From Pectinatus brassicae (lineage in GTDB: Bacteria > Bacillota > Negativicutes > Selenomonadales > Selenomonadaceae): 37,570 bases of DNA. Numbering within the stretch: position 1 is the first letter of the stretch; each line of letters opens with the position of its first letter. The stretch spans positions 1 to 37,570 of the forward strand of contig NZ_JACHFH010000030.1 in assembly GCF_014201835.1 (NCBI RefSeq). The letters are read 5' to 3'. Of the stretch, positions 16,401-24,249 are shown piece by piece. The position numbers were made by a program, and so were the translations under genes. The notes under the pieces were generated by a model, which ran no database searches, had not been told where the DNA came from, and worked only from the letters and a program-made list of their open reading frames with translations.

Positions 16401-16508
16401 CATTCGTCCTAGTTTAAAATAAGAAAAAATGCCGATGATAAAGATTATGATGATAAAGTACCATACTAAATCCTTGTTTTTTAAAGATAATTCAGTGAGG
16501 TTTTTCAT
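13461..16508 (-). CDS. RND-family efflux permease (AcrB/MMPL superfamily)
   Basis: A 1015-residue inner-membrane pump that exports drugs or other compounds using the proton gradient. The layout is typical: TM1 at about 14-30, a large periplasmic loop, TM2-6 (about 340-500), a second loop, and TM8-12 at the C-terminus. The proton-relay aspartates are present (D401, D402 in LLVDDAII). The helix-10 lysine of AcrB is an arginine here (R925 in GMIIRNSIILIDQI), a form I recall from a broad subgroup of RND pumps. It overlaps the end of the membrane-fusion protein gene by four bases. No outer-membrane TolC-type gene is in the window. Its presence is consistent with a diderm cell. Confidence 0.92.
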   Translation of the reverse strand: MKNLTELSLKNKDLVWYFIIIIFIIGIFSYFKLGRMEDPSFTIRQMIVSVSWPGATAKQMQEQVTDKLEKKLQDTPGLDYIKSSSRPGQSIIYVALRQDVDSSKIRSTWKEVRNLCEDEKVNLPDGVYGPYYNDRFDDVYGSIYAVTGKDYSYEELRQQAEKIRRLIVDLPQVQKVELLGVQEEKIYISISNEKLAELGISPQTISNTIKTQNELTPAGMIQTTSDNVYIRYSGILDSINSIENIPISANGKNFRLGDIASVTHGYSDPPDPKMYFNGKPAIGIAVSMQAGGNILNLGHNLNSLVGKIKPDMPLGMEIHQVSDQPQVVQESISEFISTLREAIIIILAVSFLSLGLRTGLVVAGCIPLVLAGVFALMYLLDINLQKVSLGALIISLGLLVDDAIIAVEMMSVQLENGLDRFKAACYAFNATAKPMLTGTLITCAGFIPVAFAKGMASEFCKSLFPVISIALCLSWLVSVMVAPLFGYYLIRIKTSDTAHKTKQLYQSKFYILFRKILIYCLEHKKIILSSTIALFILAVYSLHFIKQEFFPPSLRPEIIVDMQLPEGSSLKASEETSNKFAAFLNKNNQHIKNFSYYVGKGSPRFVLTTDPQLPADNFSQFIIVAKDVNTRKELTNEIENELNNNFPSVRSNIKFIQTGPPADYPIMLRVSGYDKDKVRTLANKVSTLIAKDPNNKDIHLNWNEKSKIMHLELDQNKLRALGVTGNSIAQTLYGEINGLSSAQYYFKDRTIGITFRINNNTHTNLSDIGNLPIYLGTAGYVPLDQIAKITYSAEDGLIWRRNLKPTITVEANINSGTANDAAQKAYDATKILRDDLPLGYSIEAGGSLADSTDAVNFLLVPIPVMIFVIMTLLMIQLRNGKLLMLTLLTAPLSIIGVSFGMLFLGKAMGFVAQLGILALSGMIIRNSIILIDQIQKHIAAGETPWNAVINSAVLRFRPIMLTAAAAILGMLPLMSSSFWGPMAAAIACGLLIATVLTLLVLPTMYAACYKIKKDI

Positions 16509-17602
16509 GTGTTATCACCTGGAGCAGAAGCGCTTATACGTATTTTTTCGCCTTCGTGGAGTTTTTGTACGCCGGCAGTAACAATGATTTCGCCTTCATT
16601 TATGCCGGAAACTTTTATATAATTATCTTTAAAAGTTTCAACTTGGACATTTTTTAGAGATACAGTATTATCTTTATTCACAATCCAAACTTTAGGAATA
16701 TTATTTGTTTGGTAAATGGCAGATAAAGGAATAATATATTGATTTTTTGCGGATTCAGTGGAATTGTTTTTATAGATTATGTTAGCAGTCATTCCTAATT
16801 TTAAGGTGTTAGGCGGATTAGGCAGGGATATCTTTACCAGATATGTACGTGTAGAAGAATCAGCAATTGGCGAGATTTCACGTATAATGCCATCACAGGA
16901 TATATTACTGAGAGCCCAAAACGACACGGTAACATGTTGACCAGCAGCGATATTATTAATTTGATTTTCAGGAATATTTGCCTGTACTTCGAGTTCATTA
17001 CTTTGTACAAGGGTCAAAATAGTCTGACCAGCAGAAACTACTTGACCAGCCTCAGCATTAATAGCTGTAATTACGCCGTCAGCATTGGCACGTAAATTAG
17101 TATAACTCAGAGAATTATGCTGTTCTAAGGCTTGGGCAACGGCTTGCTGATAAGATGAAAGAGCTGAATCATAGGTGTTTTGGTATTGGTCTAAGGTGGA
17201 TTTGGCAACAGCATTTTGACTGTAGAGTTGTTTATAACGGCTTAAATTGCTTTTAGCCAAGCTTAAATTAGAATGGGCGGCATCTACATTGGCATCACTT
17301 TGGTTTACTTGTTGAACGACATCCTTACTGTCTATTAGCATGAGTACATCGCCAGCGTGTACAGTATCACCAATATTTACATTACGATGCAGAATTTTGC
17401 CGCCTACCTGAAAGGAAAGGTTACTTTCATAGCGGCCATGAACCGTGCCGGGATATTTATTGGCATTTGAGCTGTTGTTTATTGATACCTGTAAAGTTTT
17501 TACCAAAGGGGCTTTATCAGCAGGGTTATTTTGTTGACTACATCCTGCAACCAATAAAATAACTGCTAAAATATAAAGTATAATAAAAAGTTTTTTTTGC
17601 AT
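16505..17602 (-). CDS. RND efflux periplasmic adaptor (membrane-fusion lipoprotein)
   Basis: This 365-residue adaptor links the RND permease to an outer-membrane channel. It begins with a lipoprotein signal peptide ending in the lipobox LVAGC (Cys21). A split biotinyl-lipoyl-like domain (GGKILHRNVNIGDTVHAGDV, and GVITAINAEAGQVVSAGQT after the hairpin) surrounds an alpha-helical coiled-coil hairpin (about residues 105-165). Beta-barrel and membrane-proximal segments follow. The stop overlaps the permease start. AGGAG precedes the ATG. The upstream spacer holds two dyads, so local repression is likely. Confidence 0.92.
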   Translation of the reverse strand: MQKKLFIILYILAVILLVAGCSQQNNPADKAPLVKTLQVSINNSSNANKYPGTVHGRYESNLSFQVGGKILHRNVNIGDTVHAGDVLMLIDSKDVVQQVNQSDANVDAAHSNLSLAKSNLSRYKQLYSQNAVAKSTLDQYQNTYDSALSSYQQAVAQALEQHNSLSYTNLRANADGVITAINAEAGQVVSAGQTILTLVQSNELEVQANIPENQINNIAAGQHVTVSFWALSNISCDGIIREISPIADSSTRTYLVKISLPNPPNTLKLGMTANIIYKNNSTESAKNQYIIPLSAIYQTNNIPKVWIVNKDNTVSLKNVQVETFKDNYIKVSGINEGEIIVTAGVQKLHEGEKIRISASAPGDNT

Positions 17603-17623
17603 TTATTTATCTCCTCATTGTAT

Positions 17624-17643
17624 AGCAATAAAATTTTATTGCT
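17624..17643. promoter_or_regulatory. Perfect 20-bp palindrome in front of the RND operon, candidate operator
   Basis: AGCAATAAAATTTTATTGCT is a perfect palindrome 22-41 bases upstream of the adaptor start. A second dyad, AAGTAT/ATACTT at 17653-17669, contains a minus-strand TATACT (17659-17654). If that is the -10 box, the 20-bp palindrome covers about +4 to +23, a common repressor position. The cognate protein is unknown. It does not match the PadR box found upstream of the padR gene. Confidence 0.5.
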
Positions 17644-17710
17644 GCGATGTTGAAGTATAGCTAATACTTAAAAAGAGAGAAGTTCAAATATGTTTTATGG
17701 CAGCTGTATA

Positions 17711-19000
17711 TTATTCAGAAAAAAAGTGTTTAATTAATTTAGTTATTGATACCTGATCGTTTATGCCCATTGTTTCGCGAGCCGAATGCATAGCCAGGAT
17801 AGGAATACCAATATCAAGTGAGCGCATTGGCATATTAGCAGAAAGGATTGATCCTAAGGTAGAACCACCTTTAGTGTCAGCGCGGTTGACAAAAAGCTGG
17901 TAATTAATGTCATGTTTTTGGCAAAGCGACTTAATAATACCAATAGCTTCGGCATCATTAGCATAAGATTGGCTGGCCGCAATTTTTATTGCAGTACCAT
18001 GATTTAATAAGGGCAGATTAGTTGGATCAGTTTTTTCAGGAACATTAGGATGCAGGGCATGAGCAACATCAGCTGATAATAAAAATCCTCCGGCAATAGC
18101 AGTTAGATAATCAGCATGGGAAAAACCGAGACTGTCATAAATTCTTTCAATAATATGCGGCAGAATAAATGAACCAGCTCCTTGTTTGGTGCGGCTGCCG
18201 ACTTCTTCATTGTCAAATAAAGCAATTATATTGATTCCTTGTTTACGTGATCCAGTAAGCAGTCCATCCAGACATGCTTTAACCGAGGTGATGTTGTCAA
18301 GTCGGTGTGAGGAAATAAATTCTTCATTATAACCAAGCAGACAGCCGGTTTCAGCGGGATAAACTGTTAATTCATAAGAAAGAATATCTTCCGGCGAGCA
18401 AGCGGTTTCTGTAGCTAATAGTTCAATAATTAAGTCATTAGTTTCTTTGCTGGAATCAGTCATGGAAAATAATGGCAGCATATCTTTTTGGGGATTCAGG
18501 CTTATTCCTTCATTTATTTTTCGATTCATATGGATTGCAAGATTAGGAATAGTCAATAAAGGTTTTCGAAAATCAACTAGATTTACTTTAGGTGAAAATA
18601 CATTATTGCTTTTTAAAACGACTTTACCAGCAATGGATAATGGTCTATCCAGCCAGGTATTTAAAATCATGCCGCCGTAAATTTCAATATTTAATGATAT
18701 ATATTTATTTTTTTCTATAGTTGCTGCTGGTTTAATACGCAGGCAGGGAAAATCGGTATGGGCAGCGGCTATTCGTAAATTATGCAAAGGTTTATCATTT
18801 ATAGTAAAGGCAATAATACTGGAATCATATATTTTAGTGTAGTAAGCATGCTTTTTTTCTAAATGCCATTCTTTTGTTGGCAGTAGTTCACTAAAACCAG
18901 CTTTTTTTAATATAGTTTCACTTGCTGTTACTGTGTGAAAAGAAGATGTTGATTGCGAGATAAAATCCAACAAATCTGCCGCTGTTTTTTGTATATTCAT
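17711..19000 (-). CDS. M18 family aspartyl aminopeptidase
   Basis: A 429-residue cytosolic dizinc aminopeptidase that removes N-terminal (typically acidic) residues. The family's usual length is 420-460. Metal-site and catalytic motifs are visible: AAHTDFPCLRIKP (H81, D83), ALFDNEEVGSRTKQGA (metal-bridging Glu pair), ISADVAHALHP-like SADVAHALHPN, and the late AMHSARETMG. AAGGTAT with the preceding AGA lies before the ATG. It starts 19 bases after the padR stop, so it is probably co-transcribed with padR. A direct link to efflux is not evident. Confidence 0.9.
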   Translation of the reverse strand: MNIQKTAADLLDFISQSTSSFHTVTASETILKKAGFSELLPTKEWHLEKKHAYYTKIYDSSIIAFTINDKPLHNLRIAAAHTDFPCLRIKPAATIEKNKYISLNIEIYGGMILNTWLDRPLSIAGKVVLKSNNVFSPKVNLVDFRKPLLTIPNLAIHMNRKINEGISLNPQKDMLPLFSMTDSSKETNDLIIELLATETACSPEDILSYELTVYPAETGCLLGYNEEFISSHRLDNITSVKACLDGLLTGSRKQGINIIALFDNEEVGSRTKQGAGSFILPHIIERIYDSLGFSHADYLTAIAGGFLLSADVAHALHPNVPEKTDPTNLPLLNHGTAIKIAASQSYANDAEAIGIIKSLCQKHDINYQLFVNRADTKGGSTLGSILSANMPMRSLDIGIPILAMHSARETMGINDQVSITKLIKHFFSE

Positions 19001-19018
19001 AGTAATACCTTCTTATAT

Positions 19019-19576
19019 TTATTTATTGATATTATTTAGTTCATCATTTAACCAGTTTAATTGAGCTTTTTCACGAATAATAGCTTTTTTTAAGATTAAA
19101 TAATGACCATAATGAGCTTTTTGTTTTTCTGTTGATGAAAATAATTCGGTCATGCGAGTTGTTAAATAATTTAATTTTTCTTCATGCTGGAGACGTTCTT
19201 CGGCAAAGAGTTCTTCTATGCGGGGGTTGTTTTTGTCATCAATAAAATACAGTTTTAAAGTAAAATCATCACGTGTTGGCGGGATCTTATCCTGTGGTTC
19301 CGTCAACCAGTTGTTCAGGGTTGTAAGGCCAGTAGCTGTTATATTATAAAAAGTTTTTTCTAATTTTTTGCCGCTTATTTCTATATGGGAGCTGATAAGT
19401 TTTTCTTCTTCTAATTTTTTTAGTTCTGGATATATCTGGCTGTGCTTGGCCTGCCAAAAATCCCCTATTTCACAATTGAATAATTTTTTTATATCATAGC
19501 CGGTGAGCTCATTATGTTTTAATAATCCCAAAATAATAAATTTTAATGTGTTTTTTTGCCATATAGTAAAATCCAT
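19019..19576 (-). CDS. PadR-family transcriptional regulator
   Basis: A winged-helix repressor with the PadR layout. The DNA-binding domain (LKFIILGLLKHNELTGYDIKK... HSQIYPELKKLEEEKLI) is followed by a C-terminal helical dimerisation part of Vir type. An upstream ATG at 19627 is in frame, but it lies inside the operator dyad and upstream of the likely -10 box (19602-19597). The start is therefore placed at the ATG at 19576, giving 185 residues, in the normal 170-200 range. The Shine-Dalgarno sequence at this start is weak. The gene probably represses itself and the following aminopeptidase gene; control of the neighbouring MATE or RND genes is possible but unproven. Confidence 0.85.
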   Translation of the reverse strand: MDFTIWQKNTLKFIILGLLKHNELTGYDIKKLFNCEIGDFWQAKHSQIYPELKKLEEEKLISSHIEISGKKLEKTFYNITATGLTTLNNWLTEPQDKIPPTRDDFTLKLYFIDDKNNPRIEELFAEERLQHEEKLNYLTTRMTELFSSTEKQKAHYGHYLILKKAIIREKAQLNWLNDELNNINK

Positions 19577-19596
19577 CCTTGACTTTTTCCCTATTA

Positions 19597-19641
19597 AGTA
19601 TAGCATAATATTTGCACTTATAAACATGTAATTTATTACAT
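19597..19641 (-). promoter_or_regulatory. padR promoter with a PadR operator box
   Basis: ATGT-N8-ACAT occurs at 19626-19641 inside a CATGTAAT-TT-ATTACATG dyad. This is exactly the box known for PadR-family repressors. A -10-like TATACT lies at 19602-19597 on the minus strand, so the box covers the -35 region. This fits autorepression. No clear -35 hexamer is seen. Confidence 0.65.
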
Positions 19642-19726
19642 GTAATAAAAATATATTATTTTGTAATTTGCTAAAATAACCTATATGGCTAAAGTGGAGC
19701 TTGATGCGCAGTATAAGCGGATAAAT

Positions 19727-19778
19727 AAAAAATACGTATAAAAAACGGGGTATTCCCCGCTTTTTATACGTATTTTTT
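19727..19778 (-). terminator. Terminator of the MATE gene, overlapping its 3' coding end
   Basis: Arms 19727-19750 and 19755-19778 pair almost perfectly (A-rich flank, TACGTATAAAAA, CGGGG) around loop TATT, with T-runs outside on both strands. The last codons and stop of the MATE gene (19764) lie inside the stem. Confidence 0.9.
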
Positions 19779-21107
19779 TTCTACAATTTTTAAACGCAGC
19801 ATTAATAAAATGGCACCGCTCAGTAATCCAGCAATAAGACCAAGCCAATACCCATATGGACCCCAAGTTGAATATTTTGCCAATAGCCAGCCACAGGGCA
19901 GACCTATCAACCAAAATGATAGTACAGCCAGATAAAAAGTTATTTTTACATCTTTATAGCCGCGTAAAATTCCCTGTAGTGGTGCATTGATACCGTCAAC
20001 TACCTGCATGATAACAGCATAGATTAAAAATATAGTTGTGAGCTCAATGACATCAGGATTGGAGGTATATAAGGCCGCAATAGACCTGCGGAAATTTATT
20101 AATATAGCAGCCAGTCCAGAGGCAAATATAAGAGAAAACAGACGGCTTAAATGAGCATACTGTTTAACATCATTATAACGTTTAGCGCCTAATTCGTAAC
20201 TGATTAAAATCGTGACAGCCATACTGATGCTAAGAGGAATCATATAAACTAACGTTGTAAAATTAAGGGCAGCTTGATGGGCAGCAATAACACTTGTGCC
20301 ATAGACCGTCATAAGCAGACCGACAACACCAAAAATACTTTGCTCACAAAAAAGGGTACAGCCGATAGGGACACCGATACTGAGTTGTTTTTTCCATTCG
20401 TAAAATGAAGGCCGAGGAAAATTAGTAAAGATTTTATACATGCAAAAAGGTTTGATATTTATAATTACAAGTATGTTTAATAATAGATTTACATAGTAAG
20501 TGATAGCTGAACCGATACCGGCACCAATGCCGCCAAAAGCTGGCATACCGAATTCACCATATATAAATACATAATTTAGAAAAATATTTATGGGAACAGT
20601 AATAATTGTGATAAACATAGTCAATTTTGTAAATCCCAATGCATCAATAAAATTGCGTAAAACACCGGCTAAAAAGATCGGGCATATGCCAAAGGCCATA
20701 GCTATCAAATAATGAGTAAATACATACGATACATAGTCGTCAAGTTTTAATAATGGTAAAAGATAAGGTATTAAAATAAAACCAGCTAATATGAATATTA
20801 ATCCTAATAACAGTGACCAGTAAAATCCTTGTTGGATGACAAATTTTATGATGGAATATTTGCGGGCACCATAAAGATGGGCAATTGATGGTGTAAGTCC
20901 CGAGATAATACCTAAACTGCTGCCAAAAAACGGGAAAAATACGTTGGCACCAATAGCAACACCAGCTAAATCATATTCACTGACATGACCGGACATTACG
21001 GTGTCGAAAAATCCAGTCGATACAATGGCTAGCTGGGTTATAAAAATAGGCAGTAGTACGGCAAAAAATTGTATTATTTTCTGCGTATAAGAATATGTTT
21101 TTTTCAT
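19764..21107 (-). CDS. MATE-family efflux transporter
   Basis: A 447-residue multidrug/toxin extrusion protein with about twelve hydrophobic segments, exporting cationic compounds in exchange for Na+ or H+. The N-terminal part has the family pattern QLAIVSTGFFDTVMSGHVS (near residues 21-39) and GVAIGANVFFPFFGS. The second repeat has GCTLFCEQSIFGVVG. The length is standard. Its start has AGAGGATTT just before the ATG. It follows the nitroreductase gene by 50 bases, probably in one transcript, and ends in a strong terminator, so padR downstream has its own promoter. Confidence 0.92.
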   Translation of the reverse strand: MKKTYSYTQKIIQFFAVLLPIFITQLAIVSTGFFDTVMSGHVSEYDLAGVAIGANVFFPFFGSSLGIISGLTPSIAHLYGARKYSIIKFVIQQGFYWSLLLGLIFILAGFILIPYLLPLLKLDDYVSYVFTHYLIAMAFGICPIFLAGVLRNFIDALGFTKLTMFITIITVPINIFLNYVFIYGEFGMPAFGGIGAGIGSAITYYVNLLLNILVIINIKPFCMYKIFTNFPRPSFYEWKKQLSIGVPIGCTLFCEQSIFGVVGLLMTVYGTSVIAAHQAALNFTTLVYMIPLSISMAVTILISYELGAKRYNDVKQYAHLSRLFSLIFASGLAAILINFRRSIAALYTSNPDVIELTTIFLIYAVIMQVVDGINAPLQGILRGYKDVKITFYLAVLSFWLIGLPCGWLLAKYSTWGPYGYWLGLIAGLLSGAILLMLRLKIVEKKYV

Positions 21108-21157
21108 AAATCCTCTTATTTATAATTGTATTAAATATGTTCATTACAAAGATTATT

Positions 21158-21703
21158 TTAATGCCAATCTTCATAAAAAACAAATTTAGATATATTTTTC
21201 CTTGGACGCATAGCAGGCTGTTCAGCAGCGTAGCCTATTGTTAAGACAGCACAAATATAAAAATTATCAGGCGCATTAACAGCTTTTTTAATAGCAGATT
21301 GTGTAAACCATGCTGTCCAGCAGGTGCCTAATCCTAAGTGTTGTGCTTCGAGTATTATGTGTTCAATAGCAATACTAGTATCGCGAATTATAAGTTTCAA
21401 CTCGGGTAATGCACAGTTTTCATTCAAGGTTGTGGATAAATCTGTTGTTTTAATGCGGGAAGATATATCAGCTGCACATACTATAAATACCGGGGCATCA
21501 AGCATCCAGTTTTGATTGTTGTCAGCGGCAACAATTTTTTCTTTGGTTAATTTATCACGAACAATAAGAAATTTCCAAGGCTGAGTATTGCTGCCGGAGG
21601 GAGCATAGCGGGCACTTTCTAATAATTGCTTAAGCAGTTCATCGGCAATATCCTGGTTGGAATATTTACGGATGCTGCGGCGTTTTTCTATTTCAGTCAG
21701 CAT
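21158..21703 (-). CDS. Nitroreductase-family FMN oxidoreductase
   Basis: The 181 residues have the N-terminal FMN phosphate-binding pattern RRSIRKY (8-14), the ESARYAPSGSNTQPWKFLIV segment (29-48) and GLGTCWTAWF near residue 125. These NAD(P)H-dependent FMN enzymes act as dimers in the cytosol and reduce nitroaromatics, quinones or unknown natural substrates. AAGGAG lies before the ATG. It sits between the rpsI terminator and the MATE gene, so it is likely the first gene of a two-gene detoxification unit. The physiological substrate cannot be predicted. Confidence 0.88.
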   Translation of the reverse strand: MLTEIEKRRSIRKYSNQDIADELLKQLLESARYAPSGSNTQPWKFLIVRDKLTKEKIVAADNNQNWMLDAPVFIVCAADISSRIKTTDLSTTLNENCALPELKLIIRDTSIAIEHIILEAQHLGLGTCWTAWFTQSAIKKAVNAPDNFYICAVLTIGYAAEQPAMRPRKNISKFVFYEDWH

Positions 21704-21734
21704 AAAAAATATCTCCTTAAAATATTATATATAT

Positions 21735-21765
21735 AAAAATCCCGCAGCCATAAAGACTGCGGGAT
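21735..21765 (-). terminator. Terminator of the rplM-rpsI operon
   Basis: ATCCCGCAG (21739-21747) and CTGCGGGAT (21757-21765) form a perfect 9-bp GC-rich stem. On the minus strand TTTTT follows. It lies just after the rpsI stop. Confidence 0.9.
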
Positions 21766-21793
21766 AAAACTTCGCCAAAAACGAAAATAAATA

Positions 21794-22186
21794 TTAACGT
21801 TTTGAGAACTGTGAAGCTTTGCGAGCTTTTTTCAAACCATATTTACGACGTTCTTTTTCACGTGGATCACGTGTTAAGAAGCCAGCTTTTTTCAATGATT
21901 TGCGTAATTCACCGTCAACTAATAAAAGTGCACGGGAAATACCATGACGGATTGCGCCAGCCTGACCGGATGTGCCGCCGCCAGCAACTCTAGCGATAAC
22001 ATCGTATTTACCTTCTGTTTCAGTTAATACGAGTGGTTGTTTTACGATTAATTCTAAGGTACCAAGACCGAAGTATTCACTCATGTCGCGGCCATTGATT
22101 TTTATGTTGCCTTCACCTGGAACCAAGCGAACTCTGGCAACGGAAGATTTTCTGCGACCTGTACCGTAGTAAGTAACTAATGCCAT
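21794..22186 (-). CDS. rpsI: 30S ribosomal protein S9
   Basis: The 130 residues start [19 protein letters not shown] and end in the very basic tail [12 protein letters not shown], whose last Lys-Arg reaches the ribosomal P site. [20 protein letters not shown] is the conserved central motif. It follows rplM with a 24-base gap, the usual bacterial pair, and shares its promoter. AAGGGAG precedes the start. Confidence 0.98.
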   Translation of the reverse strand: MALVTYYGTGRRKSSVARVRLVPGEGNIKINGRDMSEYFGLGTLELIVKQPLVLTETEGKYDVIARVAGGGTSGQAGAIRHGISRALLLVDGELRKSLKKAGFLTRDPREKERRKYGLKKARKASQFSKR

Positions 22187-22210
22187 TATATATGTTCTCC
22201 CTTCCAGTTA

Positions 22211-22651
22211 TTAACGAATGTTAAATGCAAGTTTTTCAGGCTGTTGAGCAGCATGAGGATGTTCAGTACCTGCATAAACATTTAATTTTCTATACATTTG
22301 AGCGCCAAGACGATTTTTTGGAAGCATGCCACGAATAGCGGATTCCAAAACTTTTACAGGCTGCTTAGCAAGCATATCACCAGCAGTTGTAAATGTAGTA
22401 CCACCTGGATATCCAGAGTGACGGAAATAAGTTTTGTCAACTAATTTCTTTCCGCTGAATACTACTTTTTCAGCATTTATAATAATAACGAAATCACCAG
22501 TATCAACATGTGGTGTGAAAATAGGTTTATTTTTACCGCGGAGAACTTTAGCAACTTCAGCAGCAAGACGACCTACTGTCTGTCCTTCAGCATCCACGAT
22601 GTACCATTTGCGATCAACATTTTGGCTGTTGGCCATGAATGTGGTTTTCAT
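22211..22651 (-). CDS. rplM: 50S ribosomal protein L13
   Basis: The 146 residues begin [20 protein letters not shown] and contain the family motifs [29 protein letters not shown] and [27 protein letters not shown]13 binds 23S rRNA early in assembly. It is the first gene of the rplM-rpsI operon, with AAGGGG before the ATG and a promoter plus structured leader about 110 bases long upstream, which suggests autogenous control of the operon. Confidence 0.98.
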   Translation of the reverse strand: MKTTFMANSQNVDRKWYIVDAEGQTVGRLAAEVAKVLRGKNKPIFTPHVDTGDFVIIINAEKVVFSGKKLVDKTYFRHSGYPGGTTFTTAGDMLAKQPVKVLESAIRGMLPKNRLGAQMYRKLNVYAGTEHPHAAQQPEKLAFNIR

Positions 22652-22761
22652 CGATATCCCCTTCCCTATAATGCGATTAACTAAAATAATATAATTTAAT
22701 TATATAAAGCCTCACCGCGATCTCCGGGGCTAATGGAAACCACAAAACGAAAACTTCATAC
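22652..22761 (-). promoter_or_regulatory. Structured 5' leader of rplM-rpsI (candidate L13 leader)
   Basis: From the predicted transcription start (near 22761) to the rplM ATG there are about 110 untranslated bases. They contain a compact element at 22731-22708 in which AGCC/GGCT and inner CCG/CGG stems can stack with a TGA bulge. L13 leaders that let the protein control its own mRNA are known in Firmicutes. Membership in that Rfam family could not be tested here. Confidence 0.5.
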
Positions 22762-22767
22762 TCAACT

Positions 22768-22796
22768 ATTATAATAAAAGACAGAAGCGGCGTCAA
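22768..22796 (-). promoter_or_regulatory. Sigma-70-type promoter of rplM-rpsI
   Basis: The minus strand has TTGACG (22796-22791), a 17-base spacer and TATAAT (22773-22768), a near-perfect vegetative promoter. It begins about 55 bases after the zwf stop. Confidence 0.88.
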
Positions 22797-22849
22797 GAAA
22801 TTTTTATCATTGTCAGAGAAAATTTTGTGGTAAGAATAATAAGGAAAGA

Positions 22850-24238
22850 TTAATCTATCCAGTTATGCCCGGATTGCTGCAATAATTCATCGGCTTGTTC
22901 TGGACCAGTAGAATTTGCGTCATATTTAAATACTGGTAAATTTTCCCATTTATATAATTCATGCAGCTTATCAATAAAGTTCCAGCTTAATTCAATTTGG
23001 TCCCATTGGCTGAACCAGGATTTGTTATCGTCAATGCAGGCTTTTATTAAGCGTTCGTAGGCCTCCGGTGTATTTAAGCGATTAACATAACTTGTTTGGC
23101 AAAAATCCATTTTTGCCTGGGTAATTTCTTCAGTATCCCCTGGTTTTTTCATGTTAAATTGCAGATAAACACCTTCACTAGGCTGTACTTTTATGATTAA
23201 AATATTTTGTGGAGCCTTTTCAAGAAATGATGGGCGAAAAACAATGGCAATCTTTATTTCTCGGCGATTTAGCTTTTTGCCGGTTCTGATATAAAAAGGT
23301 GTGCCCCACCAGCGTTCATTATCAATAAATACGCGCAGTGCTGCATAGGTTTCAGTAGTGGAATTTGGTTTTACCAGATTTTCCTGATGGTAGCCTTTAT
23401 ATTGTCCTAAGACTAATGCTTCACGAATATTTTTGACGGGACGCATTGCGCGTAAAATACGTATTTGGGCATCATGCATTGCCGTGCTGGAAAATTGTTC
23501 AGGCCATTCCATTGCCACAATTGATAATATTTGGAACAGATGATTCTGTACCATATCACGCAGGGCACCACTGGCATCGTAATAGCCGCCGCGAGATTCA
23601 ATGCCCATATCCTCTGGTGCTGAAATTTGTACTGATTCTATATAGCGGGAATTCCAAAGATTAGAGAAGATGGGATTACTAAAACGCAGGGTTTGAATAT
23701 TGCGAACCATTTCTTTACCAAGATAATGGTCAATGCGGAAAATGTTTTCGGGAGAAAAGAATTTTTCTAAATTTTTATTGAGTAATTTAGCTGAATCAAG
23801 ATTTTCACCAAAAGGTTTTTCCAGAATTACTTTTCCTTTGCAAGCCAGACATACTTTAGTAAGCCCTTCGGCAATGATATTAAAAAAACGGGGAGCAACA
23901 GCAAAGTAAAATATATGCTCAGCTAAATTATTTGTAGAATAGTAATCATTTAATGCAGTATAAGCATTTAAATCAGTAAAATCCATTTGGTAATAGGATA
24001 TTTTTTGTGTGAATTTGGTAAAATTTTCTTCGGTATATGGCAGTCGGGCAAATTTTTTAACCCAGTTTTTAGCAATAGCACAGTACTGTTCATTAGAATA
24101 GCTGCGACGGCCAATAATTATAAGCTGACATTTGAATTGTGGATCATTGGCAATACACATATTGTAAAAAGCAGGCAAAAGCTTGCGAAATGTTAAATCA
24201 CCAGTGCCACCGAATATAGTAAATACTGATTGCGCCAT
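22850..24238 (-). CDS. zwf: Glucose-6-phosphate 1-dehydrogenase
   Basis: It oxidises glucose 6-phosphate to 6-phosphogluconolactone with NAD(P)+, the entry to the oxidative pentose phosphate route. The 462 residues show the nucleotide-binding FGGTGDLTFRKL (9-20), EKPFGENL (140-147), the substrate-site RIDHYLGKE (168-176, with D170 and H171) and DMVQNHLFQI, which carries the catalytic-base histidine. Slightly shorter than the usual 480-500, but no key segment is missing. It starts 11 bases after the lactonase stop with GGAGG before the ATG. The two genes form consecutive steps of one pathway. No gnd is in the window. Confidence 0.93.
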   Translation of the reverse strand: MAQSVFTIFGGTGDLTFRKLLPAFYNMCIANDPQFKCQLIIIGRRSYSNEQYCAIAKNWVKKFARLPYTEENFTKFTQKISYYQMDFTDLNAYTALNDYYSTNNLAEHIFYFAVAPRFFNIIAEGLTKVCLACKGKVILEKPFGENLDSAKLLNKNLEKFFSPENIFRIDHYLGKEMVRNIQTLRFSNPIFSNLWNSRYIESVQISAPEDMGIESRGGYYDASGALRDMVQNHLFQILSIVAMEWPEQFSSTAMHDAQIRILRAMRPVKNIREALVLGQYKGYHQENLVKPNSTTETYAALRVFIDNERWWGTPFYIRTGKKLNRREIKIAIVFRPSFLEKAPQNILIIKVQPSEGVYLQFNMKKPGDTEEITQAKMDFCQTSYVNRLNTPEAYERLIKACIDDNKSWFSQWDQIELSWNFIDKLHELYKWENLPVFKYDANSTGPEQADELLQQSGHNWID

Positions 24239-24249
24239 ATATATTCCTC

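Noticed and set aside
13461-16508. Loss-of-function change in the RND pump (Arg instead of the AcrB helix-10 Lys)
   Set aside because: The surrounding GMIIRNSxILxDQI pattern is, from memory, common in a whole RND subgroup, and both relay aspartates are present.
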